A stretch of 64,000 bases of DNA from Ligilactobacillus apodemi DSM 16634 = JCM 16172. GTDB taxonomy: Bacteria; Bacillota; Bacilli; Lactobacillales; Lactobacillaceae. The notes beneath the pieces were generated by a model that saw only the letters and a list, made by a program, of their open reading frames with translations, ran no database searches and was not told the origin of the DNA. The DNA is taken from NCBI RefSeq assembly GCF_001434405.1, contig NZ_AZFT01000053.1:846294-910293 (forward strand), in the 5' to 3' direction. Below are positions 44,807-53,729 of this stretch, one piece after another. Numbering within the stretch: the stretch's first letter is position 1; every line of letters begins with the position of its first letter. The position numbers and the translations under genes were made by a program.

Positions 44807-44869
44807 TTTTGGGGCGAGAAACTCGCCCTGGCTCTTTGTGTGTACATTAAATAATTGGAGGTACTTAAG

Positions 44870-45256
44870 ATGCACACAATGTCTTATGATCAAACTAAAA
44901 TGGAGGAACTAATAACTAAAGTTCTTGATTTTACTCTTACTTCTCACACCCAAGAGTTAAAAACACTTGATTTTCAAGCTCATGCTAACCTATTATTAGC
45001 AGCTAAAAAATCGCAAGCAATTGCGGATTTCTTGACCGATTGCACGATCATTAGTACTAATCCGCAAGACACTTGCTACTTTATTGCAAGTAAGGTGACC
45101 ATTCAAGCTGGCAATTTCCCACTTGTAGACTTAAGCGTTCAGATTACCACCCCAGAACAAAGAAACTACCAACAATTAACCCCAGCCACACTAAACTTTC
45201 TAACCGCTTATCTCTTAGAGAAGCATCTCATGCCTGATCCATTTGAGATTGCGTAA
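44870..45256 (+). CDS. Hypothetical cytoplasmic protein (128 aa)
   Basis: Starts at ATG 44870 with GGAGG seven bases upstream. It has no signal peptide or membrane span. The predicted character is an N-terminal helical region (EELITKVLDFTL, then HTQELKTLDFQAHANLLLAAKKSQAIADFL) followed by a beta-rich stretch with two cysteines (DCTIIS, DTCYF) and a helical end. No family recognised; it lacks a helix-turn-helix or nuclease motif. It is an isolated gene between two terminators, preceded by a small GC-rich hairpin (44815-44830). Confidence 0.7.
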   Translation: MHTMSYDQTKMEELITKVLDFTLTSHTQELKTLDFQAHANLLLAAKKSQAIADFLTDCTIISTNPQDTCYFIASKVTIQAGNFPLVDLSVQITTPEQRNYQQLTPATLNFLTAYLLEKHLMPDPFEIA

Positions 45257-45263
45257 GATTTAT

Positions 45264-45295
45264 ACCTGACTACTTACAGTAGTTAGGTTCTTTTA
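45264..45295 (+). terminator. Terminator after the 128-aa protein gene
   Basis: ACCTGACTACT / AGTAGTTAGGT hairpin with a three-base loop, followed by TCTTTT. Confidence 0.7.
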
Positions 45296-45316
45296 TCCTT
45301 TTTCTCTTTTGATACT

Positions 45317-45352
45317 AAAAAAACGCACCCTAGCTCTAGCTAAGATGCGTTT
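45317..45352 (-). terminator. Terminator of the suf operon
   Basis: Leftward hairpin ACGCA...AGCT / AGCT...TGCGT with a run of seven T, five bases past the sufB stop. Confidence 0.82.
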
Positions 45353-45356
45353 AGAC

Positions 45357-46760
45357 TTATCCGACCGAATCTTCCATTTGATATTCGATCAAACGATTCA
45401 ATTCAACGGCATATTCCATTGGTAATTCTTTCGTAAATGGCTCAACAAAGCCCATGATGATCATTTCCGTTGCTTTTTCTTCTGAGATTCCCCGACTCAT
45501 TAAGTAATAGAGTTGTTCTTCGGAGATCTTAGAAACCTTTGCTTCGTGTTCCATCGAGACATTACCGTTTAAGATCTCATTAAATGGGATCGTATCACTG
45601 GCTGACTTATCATCCATAATGATCGTATCACATTCAATATGCGCAAATGAACCATCAGAATGGCGTCCAAAGCGAACATGGCCCCGATAGTCAACGCGCC
45701 CACCATCTTTACATAAAGATTTTGAAACGATCGAAGAAGACGTATTTTTTGCATTATGGATCATTCGTGCACCCGTATCAGAATCAATGTCTTTTCCTGC
45801 AAAGGCGATCGACAACATTGTCCCACGAGCACCACGTCCATCAAGATAGACACTTGGATATTTCATCGTAACTTTTGAACCTAAGTTACCATCGACCCAT
45901 TCCATTGTTGCATTTTCTAATGCGCGGGCCCGTTTAGTTTCCAAGCTGTACACGTTATCCGACCAGTTTTGGATCGTGGTGTAACGACAATAAGCATCTT
46001 TTAAGACATTAACTTCGACGACGGCTGCGTGTAAACTATCTTCAGAATAGTTTGGTGCAGTACAGCCTTCAACATAATTGATACTTGCGCCTTCATCAAC
46101 AATGATCAACGTCCGTTCAAACTGACCCGAATTTCCTGCATTGATCCGGAAATAACTTTGGATCGGAACCGAAACTTTAACGCCTTTAGGAACATAGATG
46201 AAAGTTCCCCCTGACCATACCGCTGAATTTAACGCTGCCATTTTATTATCAGCTGGTGGGATCAATTTACCAAAATATTTTTTGACCAATTCAGGGTATT
46301 CTTGCACCGCTGAATCAGTATCCATAAAGACGATCCCTAAATTATCAAACTCTTTACGCATATTATGGTATACTACTTCAGATTCATATTGTGCCGAAGA
46401 ACCTGCCAAATACTTACGTTCAGCTTCAGGTACCCCTAAACGATCAAAGGTTTTTTTGATTTCTTCGGGAACATCATCCCAATCACGCGCAACGCGATCA
46501 GAATCACGTCTAAAGTAATTGATATGTTCAAAATCAAGGGGTGAAAGATCCGGACCAAAATCAGGCATTGGTAACTTCCGGTATAACTCATAAGCTTTCA
46601 ACCGAAAATCCAACATCCATTCTGGTTCATTTTTAGCAGCCGAGATCTCTCTTACGATGTCTTCGGTTAATCCTTCACCAGTTGTAAAGAGCGGTTCAAT
46701 GTCATCTTTAAAACCGTATTTGTATTCGCCACCTAGTTCGGGCATTGTATTTTCACTCAT
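45357..46760 (-). CDS. sufB: Fe-S cluster assembly scaffold subunit SufB
   Basis: Part of the SufBCD scaffold that builds [Fe-S] clusters. About 467 aa with a right-handed beta-helix. Typical stretches are [34 protein letters not shown] (the Cys region implicated in sulfur transfer), and C-terminal [18 protein letters not shown] shared with SufD. The start at 46760 is chosen with GGGGG eight bases upstream; it overlaps the sufU stop by eight bases. It is the last gene of sufCDSUB. Confidence 0.96.
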   Translation of the reverse strand: MSENTMPELGGEYKYGFKDDIEPLFTTGEGLTEDIVREISAAKNEPEWMLDFRLKAYELYRKLPMPDFGPDLSPLDFEHINYFRRDSDRVARDWDDVPEEIKKTFDRLGVPEAERKYLAGSSAQYESEVVYHNMRKEFDNLGIVFMDTDSAVQEYPELVKKYFGKLIPPADNKMAALNSAVWSGGTFIYVPKGVKVSVPIQSYFRINAGNSGQFERTLIIVDEGASINYVEGCTAPNYSEDSLHAAVVEVNVLKDAYCRYTTIQNWSDNVYSLETKRARALENATMEWVDGNLGSKVTMKYPSVYLDGRGARGTMLSIAFAGKDIDSDTGARMIHNAKNTSSSIVSKSLCKDGGRVDYRGHVRFGRHSDGSFAHIECDTIIMDDKSASDTIPFNEILNGNVSMEHEAKVSKISEEQLYYLMSRGISEEKATEMIIMGFVEPFTKELPMEYAVELNRLIEYQMEDSVG

Positions 46761-47205
46761 GCTCATGTCCCCCTTCTTGTAAGGCTTGATAAATTGCTTT
46801 CCAGGCAAGCGTTGCACATTTGATGCGCGCTGGGAATTGCGCCACACCTTCTAATACGACCGCATCACCTAAAAGTTTTTCGTAATCTTTGTCTGTTTTA
46901 GCTGTGATCATTTCTGAAAAAGCTTCAACCATTTCTGCCACTTGGGCTGGAGTCTTACCGATCACTTCATCGGTCATCATTGAAGCCGAGGCCTGTGAGA
47001 TCGTACACCCCGTACCGCTAAATGCCACATCGGCGATTTTACCACTGTCATCGAGTTTTACAGCTAACTCTAACACATCTCCACAAGTTGGATTACGTAA
47101 CTCGATCTGCTTATCTGCTGTGGGTAAATTGCCATGGTGATGTGGTTGGTTAGCATGTTCTAAGATCATCTGGCGGTATAGGTTATCTAAACTCGATAAA
47201 CTCAT
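46753..47205 (-). CDS. sufU: Sulfurtransferase/scaffold SufU
   Basis: Zinc-dependent sulfur acceptor that relays persulfide from SufS to the SufBCD scaffold. It is 150 aa. The three zinc-site cysteines with the family Asp are present: [10 protein letters not shown] (Cys41 region), [15 protein letters not shown] and RIKCATLAW. The characteristic insertion of SufU relative to IscU is present. Its start overlaps the sufS stop by four bases and its end overlaps sufB. Confidence 0.95.
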   Translation of the reverse strand: MSLSSLDNLYRQMILEHANQPHHHGNLPTADKQIELRNPTCGDVLELAVKLDDSGKIADVAFSGTGCTISQASASMMTDEVIGKTPAQVAEMVEAFSEMITAKTDKDYEKLLGDAVVLEGVAQFPARIKCATLAWKAIYQALQEGGHEHE

Positions 47206-48428
47206 TTAAAAAACTCCCTTGTCTTTTGTAACGCATCAACTAATTTATCTGCGTCTTCTTGCGTATTATAGAGATAAAAACTTGCTCGTGCCGTTGCTGG
47301 GACACCTAATTTACGCATCATCGGTTGGGCACAATGATGACCTGCACGCACTGCAACACCTTCCATATCTAAAACCGTTGCCGTATCATGCGGATGAAGC
47401 CCGGCTAGATTAAATGAAATGATCCCTAAGTGATCTTTTGGATCAGGCGAACCATAAAGTTCAAAGCCTTCAATTTGTTGTAACTTAGGCAAAACATCCG
47501 CCATCAAAGCTTGTTCGTGGGCTTGGATCTGGTCTAATCCGATAGATAATAAGTAATCAATGGCTTCACCTAAGCCGATCACTCCAGCAATATTTTGGGT
47601 CCCACCTTCAAATTTCCATGGTACTTCTTTAAAGGTCGAGTGATCTAGTTCGACAAAATCGATCATTTCACCCCCAAAATCAAGGGGTGACATCAGTTCA
47701 AGTAATTCACGTTTGCCCCACAAGATCCCAGTACCAGTCGGACCTAACATCTTATGGCCAGAAAAGGCAAGAAAGTCAATGTCTAATGCCTGAACATCAA
47801 CTGGCATATGTGGGACTGATTGCGCACCATCAACGACCATGATCGCTTGGTTAGCATGTGCCAACTCTGCAATTTCTTTAATCGGATTTAAAGCACCTAA
47901 GACATTTGAAACTTGGGCTAAAGAAACGAGCTTGGTTTTTTGCCCGATCTTTTGTTTGGCATCGGCTAGCTCAACTTGGCCACGTTTATTTAAATCAAGA
48001 TAAACTAACTTAGCGCCAGTCTGTTCACAAACTTGTTGCCACGGTACGATATTTGAATGGTGTTCGGCATATGATAAGACGATCTCATCGCCTGGCTTCA
48101 ATATCTTTTGGGCATAGCCCCGCGCGATCCAATTGATAGCTTCAGTCGTACCTTTCGTGTACACTACTTCACGTTCACTTGGAGCATTGATCAAGCGTTT
48201 GACCTTATCACGGGTTGCTTCGTAGGCTTGAGTTGCTCGCTGTGACAAAGTATGCACGCCCCGATGAACATTAGCGTTGTCATGTTCATAATAATCAACA
48301 AGCTTTTGGATCACTTGTTTTGGTTTTTGCGAACTAGCGGCATTATCAAGATAGACCAATGGTTCGCCATTGACCGTTTGATCCAAGATCGGAAAATCCG
48401 CGCGCAACTCACTTATTTTCTTGACCAT
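47202..48428 (-). CDS. sufS: Cysteine desulfurase SufS
   Basis: Class II PLP cysteine desulfurase for iron-sulfur assembly. About 408 aa. The PLP-lysine motif is AFSGHKMLGPTGTGILWG (Lys about 230), and the active-site Cys is in VRAGHHCAQPMMRKLG (Cys about 365). The ATG at 48428 has GGAAG seven bases upstream. It overlaps sufD's 3' end by 20 bases. Distinct from the ThiI-linked desulfurase at 22534-23682. Confidence 0.96.
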   Translation of the reverse strand: MVKKISELRADFPILDQTVNGEPLVYLDNAASSQKPKQVIQKLVDYYEHDNANVHRGVHTLSQRATQAYEATRDKVKRLINAPSEREVVYTKGTTEAINWIARGYAQKILKPGDEIVLSYAEHHSNIVPWQQVCEQTGAKLVYLDLNKRGQVELADAKQKIGQKTKLVSLAQVSNVLGALNPIKEIAELAHANQAIMVVDGAQSVPHMPVDVQALDIDFLAFSGHKMLGPTGTGILWGKRELLELMSPLDFGGEMIDFVELDHSTFKEVPWKFEGGTQNIAGVIGLGEAIDYLLSIGLDQIQAHEQALMADVLPKLQQIEGFELYGSPDPKDHLGIISFNLAGLHPHDTATVLDMEGVAVRAGHHCAQPMMRKLGVPATARASFYLYNTQEDADKLVDALQKTREFFK

Positions 48429-49689
48429 CAACAAGCTTCCTTTCGATCATGTCTGAAAGTTCATTTTGAACTTTACGACTTGGGATCGCGGTTAAAACTG
48501 GGCCTAAAAAGCCACGAATTACTAAGCGTTCCGCTACATCTTTGGAAAGACCACGACTCATTAAATAGTAAAGTTGGTCTTGATCTACCCGACCAACACT
48601 CGCCGCGTGTCCCGCCGTAACTTCATTATCATCGATCAACAAGATCGGATTAGCATCCCCACGTGCCTTAGTCGAAAGCATTAATACCCGGCTTTCTTGT
48701 TGCGCATCAGCACCTTTAGCGCCATGAATAATATGCCCGATCCCGTTAAAGACTAACGAAGAGCGCTCTAAAATGACCCCGTGTTGCAAAATATGTCCGA
48801 TCGAGTGACGCCCATAGTTTGTGACCCGCGTATCGATCCCTTGGACTTGTTTACCCGTTGAGATCGCAACAACCTTAGTTTCCGCGTGCGAACCAGCTCC
48901 AATCAAGTCAGAGTCAAAGTCACCAACGATGTTACCATCATTCATCATCCCCATGGACCAATCGACTTTAGCATCTTGTTCGAGATGACCACGGCGATTT
49001 AAATAAGCGGTCGTGTTTTTCCCTAAACGATCAACGCTGGCAAATTTAACGTGACTCCCTGCTTTAGCAAAGACTTCTACGATCACGCTCGCAGTTGTAG
49101 TTTGATCTCCATAAGTCTGTAAGTTTTCTAAGTAAGAAACTTCACTGTTAGTATCAGCGATCAATAATACATGGTGCACAAAATCTTGGTCGACCGTAGC
49201 GTCTTGAATAAAATAGGAAGTCAGTGGTTCTTTAATAACCACATTTTTAGGAATATAGATCAATAAGCCACTAGTTACTTTGGCTACATGTTGTGCGTTT
49301 AAGCGATTGACATCATCTTTGACCGCTTCCATAAAATATGCTTGCACTAATTCAGGATGCTCTTTTAGCGCTGTTTGCCAGTCACACATGATCACCCCTT
49401 GCGCTTTTAATTCGTCTGAAAGTTCGATCATTTCTGTGTGTTGTCCAAATTCAAGCGCCACATCATCAGTTACCGTAATCTTCGCACGTTTTTCTTGGGG
49501 CAAAGAATTAACGACTACTTTTGGATCCTTAGTTAATTCGATCGGCCAACGTTGGTATTTTATCTTTTCAAAGCGTGGCAATGCCAAATCTTTAGCTGTT
49601 TCAAGGGCAGTTACTCGTTTATCGGTAAACCACGCTGGTTCTGCTACTTGCTTGGCAAATGCTAGCACAGCTGCTTTATTTTCACTCAT
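48409..49689 (-). CDS. sufD: Fe-S cluster assembly protein SufD
   Basis: Partner of SufB in the SufBC2D complex. About 426 aa, a beta-helix protein with a variable N-terminal helical part. The C-terminal core ILIDDNEVTAGHAASVGRVD, with the conserved His-rich turn, and [19 protein letters not shown] are typical. The start at 49689 has GGTGG five bases upstream; the longer frame to 49716 overlaps sufC. It lies 13 bases downstream of sufC. Confidence 0.95.
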   Translation of the reverse strand: MSENKAAVLAFAKQVAEPAWFTDKRVTALETAKDLALPRFEKIKYQRWPIELTKDPKVVVNSLPQEKRAKITVTDDVALEFGQHTEMIELSDELKAQGVIMCDWQTALKEHPELVQAYFMEAVKDDVNRLNAQHVAKVTSGLLIYIPKNVVIKEPLTSYFIQDATVDQDFVHHVLLIADTNSEVSYLENLQTYGDQTTTASVIVEVFAKAGSHVKFASVDRLGKNTTAYLNRRGHLEQDAKVDWSMGMMNDGNIVGDFDSDLIGAGSHAETKVVAISTGKQVQGIDTRVTNYGRHSIGHILQHGVILERSSLVFNGIGHIIHGAKGADAQQESRVLMLSTKARGDANPILLIDDNEVTAGHAASVGRVDQDQLYYLMSRGLSKDVAERLVIRGFLGPVLTAIPSRKVQNELSDMIERKLVDGQENK

Positions 49690-49702
49690 CTTAGCCACCA
49701 CC

Positions 49703-50482
49703 CTATGCTTTATCATCAGTTAACTTGATGTCTAAGCCTAATTCATCGCGCAAACCAGCGTAGCCTTCATCTTCCAAGCGCTTAGCCAATTCAGGGCCAC
49801 CAACTTTAACGATTCGACCATCCATCATTACATGCACAACATCAGGAATGATATAGTTCAATAGTCGTTGATAGTGAGTAATGATCAAAGAACCAAATTC
49901 AGGTCCGCGCATTTCATTTACCCCACGGGAAACAACTTTTAACGCATCAATGTCTAACCCCGAGTCAATTTCATCTAAAATTGCAAAGTTAGGCTTGATC
50001 ATCATCATTTGTAAGATCTCATTACGTTTCTTTTCCCCACCAGAAAAACCTTCATTTAAGTAACGTTCCGCCATCGAAAATGGCATATCTAAGAAATCCA
50101 TAGTTTCTTCTAAGTCTTTTAAGTATTTGCGGATCGAAATTGGATCATCCTTAGGGCGACGTGCATTGATCGCACTACGGATAAATTCCGCATTGGTGAC
50201 CCCAGGGATCTCAGCTGGATATTGCATCGCCAAAAAAAGGCCCGCACGTGCACGTTCATCGACCGGCCAATCTAAAATATTTTCCCCATTTAACAAAATT
50301 TCACCTTCAGTCACTTCATAAGCAGGATTGCCCATGATTGCTTCAGATAACGTTGATTTCCCTGTACCGTTAGGCCCCATGATCGCATGGATCTCACCGG
50401 TGCTCATTTTTAAATTTAGACCTTTTAAAATCTCCTTGTCTTCAATGGATACGTGGAGATTTTTTATTTCAAGAGTTGACAT
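49703..50482 (-). CDS. sufC: Fe-S cluster assembly ATPase SufC
   Basis: ABC-type ATPase that powers rearrangement of the SufBCD scaffold, cytoplasmic rather than a transporter. It is 259 aa, with Walker A GPNGTGKSTLSEAI at about 36-49, the SufC-type signature FSGGEKKRNEILQ, Walker B FAILDEIDSGLDID, and switch His in IITHYQRLL. It is the first gene of sufCDSUB, preceded by GGAGG and a consensus promoter. Confidence 0.97.
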   Translation of the reverse strand: MSTLEIKNLHVSIEDKEILKGLNLKMSTGEIHAIMGPNGTGKSTLSEAIMGNPAYEVTEGEILLNGENILDWPVDERARAGLFLAMQYPAEIPGVTNAEFIRSAINARRPKDDPISIRKYLKDLEETMDFLDMPFSMAERYLNEGFSGGEKKRNEILQMMMIKPNFAILDEIDSGLDIDALKVVSRGVNEMRGPEFGSLIITHYQRLLNYIIPDVVHVMMDGRIVKVGGPELAKRLEDEGYAGLRDELGLDIKLTDDKA

Positions 50483-50523
50483 TTTTCATTCCTCCGCTAA
50501 ACTAAATAAATAATACTATCATC

Positions 50524-50552
50524 ATTGTAGTCGAATTGAGAATTAGTTTCAA
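50524..50552 (-). promoter_or_regulatory. Promoter of the suf operon
   Basis: Leftward -35 TTGAAA (50547-50552), 17-base spacer, -10 TACAAT (50524-50529), 42 bases before the sufC start. Confidence 0.72.
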
Positions 50553-50596
50553 TTAGGAAAACTTGTACTAAACATAACTCGAAAGGTGGAAATAAC

Positions 50597-51343
50597 GTGC
50601 AACCAATCATTGGGATTATTGGAAATTTTAACGGTACTTTGATTCCCGAACACGCTAATCTTCCGATCTCTTATATCGGGCAAGCCTATCTTGATGCTGT
50701 CACTAAAGCTGGCGGGATTCCCGTTATCATTTCACCAAACAGTTCACTTCAAAGCATTGATACTCTTATTCAACGGATCGATGGGCTTTTATTGCCCGGA
50801 GGAAAAGATGTTGATCCTTACTTTTATAACGAAGAACCCAGTCTTAAATTAGGTGCGATCGATTCGAACCTTGATCGTTTCGAGATCGAGTTTTTGCGCC
50901 AAGCCTATGAAAAAAATCTCCCTACTTTGGGCATTTGTCGCGGTCTTCAAATCGCTAACGTCTTTTTAGGAGGCAGTCTTTACCAAGATCTCAGTGATTA
51001 TCAAAAGCTCACGATCAAGCATAATCAGTACAAAACGGCACCTTGGCAAGCTTTGACCCACTCGATCAAAGTAGAACAAAAAAACTTGATTGCCGACTCT
51101 TTTGGCGATCAAGCCCGGGTCAATTCATTTCACCATCAAGCTGTTAAAGAACTCGCCGATGAACTATTACCGGTGGCATACAGTCCTGATGGAATCGTTG
51201 AAGCAGCGATCGGAAAAAACTTTAATTTTGTTGGTGTTCAGTGGCACCCAGAAACTCTTTTTAATGAACACGATGATTCATTTAAACTTTTTGTTCATCT
51301 TGTCGGTGAAGCTAAAAAGTTTGCGCAAAAAAATCATAACTAA
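50597..51343 (+). CDS. Class I glutamine amidotransferase-like gamma-glutamyl hydrolase (peptidase C26)
   Basis: Hydrolase of the PuuD/C26 type that cleaves gamma-glutamyl bonds. It is 248 aa. The nucleophile Cys lies in LGICRGLQIANVFLGG (about 113), with the His-Glu pair in VQWHPETLF (about 215). It starts at GTG 50597 with AAGGTGG eight bases upstream. Members act on gamma-glutamyl-GABA or other gamma-glutamyl compounds; the substrate is unknown. Divergent from suf and monocistronic, closed by a strong terminator. Confidence 0.88.
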   Translation: MQPIIGIIGNFNGTLIPEHANLPISYIGQAYLDAVTKAGGIPVIISPNSSLQSIDTLIQRIDGLLLPGGKDVDPYFYNEEPSLKLGAIDSNLDRFEIEFLRQAYEKNLPTLGICRGLQIANVFLGGSLYQDLSDYQKLTIKHNQYKTAPWQALTHSIKVEQKNLIADSFGDQARVNSFHHQAVKELADELLPVAYSPDGIVEAAIGKNFNFVGVQWHPETLFNEHDDSFKLFVHLVGEAKKFAQKNHN

Positions 51344-51385
51344 AAATACGGCTGACTCTTGTGGTTAAGAGCCAGCCGTATTTTT
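51342..51385. terminator. Bidirectional terminator
   Basis: AAAAATACGGCTG..CTCTT / AAGAG.CAGCCGTATTTTTT hairpin between converging genes. Confidence 0.9.
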
Positions 51386-51387
51386 TA

Positions 51388-51744
51388 TTATAACCAAGTT
51401 GTTTGATAAATATCTTCTTTGAAACCACAAGTCACGTTAGTTTCATCGACCATTAAGGGACGTTTGATGAGTTTACCATTTTGTGCCATCAACGTCGCAG
51501 CTTCTTCTTTTGTCATTGAAGGAACTTTTTCTTTCAAATTCATTTTACGATAATCTTGCCCACTCGTATTGAAAAAATACTGTAATGGACGCTCGCTTTT
51601 AGCAAAAATTGCTAGCAATTCCTCTTTTGTCGGCGGTTGTGCTACTAAATCTTGCTTATCATATTGGACTTGATGTTCATCTAACCAATTTTGTGCTTTT
51701 TTACAAGTACTGCAACGTGAATAACAATAAAATTTTTTCATCAA
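51388..51744 (-). CDS. ArsC/Spx-family thioredoxin-fold protein
   Basis: A 118-aa protein of the arsenate-reductase/Spx/MgsR fold. The redox CSTC motif is at residues 11-14 with following KKAQNWL, and the C-terminal half has KLIKRPLMVD, typical of this family. Spx itself has CxxC and an RNA-polymerase-binding patch; this one is closer to the YusI/YffB-like group, so a reductase role is as likely as transcription control. It is 12 bases downstream of rodA. Confidence 0.85.
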   Translation of the reverse strand: MMKKFYCYSRCSTCKKAQNWLDEHQVQYDKQDLVAQPPTKEELLAIFAKSERPLQYFFNTSGQDYRKMNLKEKVPSMTKEEAATLMAQNGKLIKRPLMVDETNVTCGFKEDIYQTTWL

Positions 51745-51756
51745 AAAGTCCCCTTT

Positions 51757-52959
51757 TTATCTAAAATCAGTCCCGTTACTAAACATATAACTCTTATTGT
51801 GATACCTCATCGACATGACAAAGCCGATCCCAATCATATTCCCGATCAAAGCAGAACCACCCTGACTGATAAATGGCAATGGAATACCAGTCAATGGTAA
51901 CAGCCCAATATTCATCCCAATATTTTCAAAAACGTGGAATAAGATCATCATAATAACCCCAGTCGAAATATAAGCATAAAACTCATTTTTCGTATCAAAA
52001 GTTACTTGGATCATTTGGAAAATAAGTAACAAATAGATAAAGATCAACAAACAACAACCGATAAAGCCGAAGTTTTCACCGATCACTGAAAAGATCATAT
52101 CTGATTCACGCACTGGCACGTAAACTTCAGAAACATTGAACCCTTTTCCTAAAAGTTGTCCCGAGCCAATTGCTTTCATACTTTGCCATAATTGATAACT
52201 ACTACCCGTTGTACTACTTGACGGGTCAAGCCAAGCATCGATTCGTTTAAACTGATAAGCTTGAAAACCGATTTTTTCTAACAAAGTACGGTCATAAACA
52301 ACTAAAAAGATCGCCGTGCCACCAAGCAATGTTACTGCACCAGCAACCGGAGCAATGATCTTCCAGGTGATCCCTGAAACTAAGATCATCCCACCTAAAA
52401 TCGCAAAGAACACAAGCATTGTCCCAAAGTCATTTTGCAACTTCAACAAGACCGCAACAGGTAAGGTCCAGGCAAACAATTTACCGAGCAATAACCAGTC
52501 AGTTCGTGGTGTGTGCTCTGGATATTCGCTATTGTGTTGTGAAATGACCCGCCCCATCATTAAGATAAAGGCTGGTTTCATAACTTCAGAAGGCTGAAAT
52601 GATAACGGCCCGATCGCAAACCAACTCTTGGCACCGTTATTGATATAGTAAGTTCGACTATAAAAGAACAAAACTAAGATCAACAGTAAGATCCCTAAGC
52701 CATACGCTAAAGGCGCAATCTTCCACAGTTGTTCGGCATCAAACTGCATGATAAAGATGACCGCTACGATCCCGATCAAATACCATAAGGCTTGACTGAT
52801 CATGACCCGCGTAACACTACTTGTACTCGAATCATGAGTTAAAGCGACATATAGAGATGTCATCCCAATGACCGCAAGAACTAGGACAGAAAAAATAATG
52901 CCCCAGTCAATTCTTGCATCATTGTCTTCATCCCTTCTTAAAAATTGTTGTCTTGGCAT
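51757..52959 (-). CDS. rodA: Rod-shape SEDS glycosyltransferase RodA
   Basis: Peptidoglycan polymerase of the elongasome that works with MreB filaments. It is 400 aa with about ten membrane spans. SEDS motifs are visible: FQPSEVMKPAFILMMGR near 135, a large extracellular loop, RIDAWLDPSS near 235, YQLWQSMKAIGSGQLLGKG near 252, and the C-terminal GIPLPFISQGGSALIGN near 368. It is RodA rather than FtsW because it lies with mbl, yidD and DUF2969. The start ATG has no evident Shine-Dalgarno, and 266 AT-rich bases separate it from DUF2969. Confidence 0.93.
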   Translation of the reverse strand: MPRQQFLRRDEDNDARIDWGIIFSVLVLAVIGMTSLYVALTHDSSTSSVTRVMISQALWYLIGIVAVIFIMQFDAEQLWKIAPLAYGLGILLLILVLFFYSRTYYINNGAKSWFAIGPLSFQPSEVMKPAFILMMGRVISQHNSEYPEHTPRTDWLLLGKLFAWTLPVAVLLKLQNDFGTMLVFFAILGGMILVSGITWKIIAPVAGAVTLLGGTAIFLVVYDRTLLEKIGFQAYQFKRIDAWLDPSSSTTGSSYQLWQSMKAIGSGQLLGKGFNVSEVYVPVRESDMIFSVIGENFGFIGCCLLIFIYLLLIFQMIQVTFDTKNEFYAYISTGVIMMILFHVFENIGMNIGLLPLTGIPLPFISQGGSALIGNMIGIGFVMSMRYHNKSYMFSNGTDFR

Positions 52960-53176
52960 GTGTAATTACATATATAAAATGTGCACCAAATTAAAAAACT
53001 TGGGGAAAGCTTTATATATTCCCTTTCTTTAATAATTACTCGCTTGGAATTCCAAACTAGCATTTATTATCAACTAAAATTTACCTGACATAAGCTAGCT
53101 AACAGAACACATCGAGACTTTCTTCTAGCTAACATAGCTTTGCATTTTAGTTTACACCTATTTTCTATTATATACA

Positions 53177-53210
53177 ATTTGCCGACCAAGAAAAACTTAG
53201 CCGGCAAATT
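53177..53210 (-). repeat. Inverted repeat downstream of the DUF2969 gene
   Basis: AATTTGCCG..CTAAG / CTT.G.CGGCAAATT with a short T-rich loop. It sits about 15 bases past the DUF2969 stop and likely ends or stabilises that transcript, although no clean T-run follows. Confidence 0.6.
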
Positions 53211-53225
53211 TACATTTTTATTAAC

Positions 53226-53447
53226 TTATCCGCGATGCAAGTGGTAGTCACGTAAGACGTAATCAACAGCTTCGCTACGTGAATTTAACTTCAATTCTTC
53301 GCCGTTAGCTAAAACTGCGATATAGCGCGTACCATCTTGTCGAACTCGTCCGATCAAATCATCTTTGATCGTTAATTCTAAAATCAGGTCTCCATTGACC
53401 ATTTTTTCATTTTCAACGATTTGAATATTTCTTTCTTTTTTAGACAA
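53226..53447 (-). CDS. DUF2969 family protein
   Basis: A 73-aa soluble protein of the DUF2969 family, function unknown, which in lactobacilli lies between mbl and rodA. Sequence features are a mainly beta-strand core with VNGDLILELTIKD and GRVRQDGTRYIAVLANGEE and a His/Arg-rich C-terminus. It follows yidD by 24 bases. Association with wall elongation is positional only. Confidence 0.82.
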   Translation of the reverse strand: MSKKERNIQIVENEKMVNGDLILELTIKDDLIGRVRQDGTRYIAVLANGEELKLNSRSEAVDYVLRDYHLHRG

Positions 53448-53471
53448 GTTATATCCCCCTACTAAAATGCT

Positions 53472-53729
53472 TCATTTGTCCGGATTTTTATTACGACGTA
53501 AAGTAAAATAATCCGGAACCGGATCATACCCACCTTTAACAAAAGGATTGCACCGAAAAATTCGGGCTATTCCCATCAGCAAGCCCAAAAAGGCGCCGTG
53601 TTTTTCAAGAGCCTGGATCATATAAGTCGAACAGGTCGGATGATAACGACAACTCGGTGGAAATAAGGGTGAGATTCCCTTTTGGTAAAACTTAACCGGT
53701 AAAATAAGTAACTTGCTCAAAATACTCAT
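53472..53729 (-). CDS. yidD: Membrane protein insertion efficiency factor YidD
   Basis: Small protein that helps YidC/Sec insertion of membrane proteins. It is 85 aa with a short amphipathic N-terminus. The DUF37/YidD pattern is clear: [20 protein letters not shown] with the conserved Cys pair, then AYM-like helix and [13 protein letters not shown]. Its ATG overlaps the mbl stop by one base (TAATG). Confidence 0.95.
   Translation of the reverse strand: MSILSKLLILPVKFYQKGISPLFPPSCRYHPTCSTYMIQALEKHGAFLGLLMGIARIFRCNPFVKGGYDPVPDYFTLRRNKNPDK

Noticed and set aside
50597-51368. A second overlapping plus-strand frame (51090-51368)
   Set aside because: Out of frame with the well-supported amidotransferase-like gene and without a start signal.
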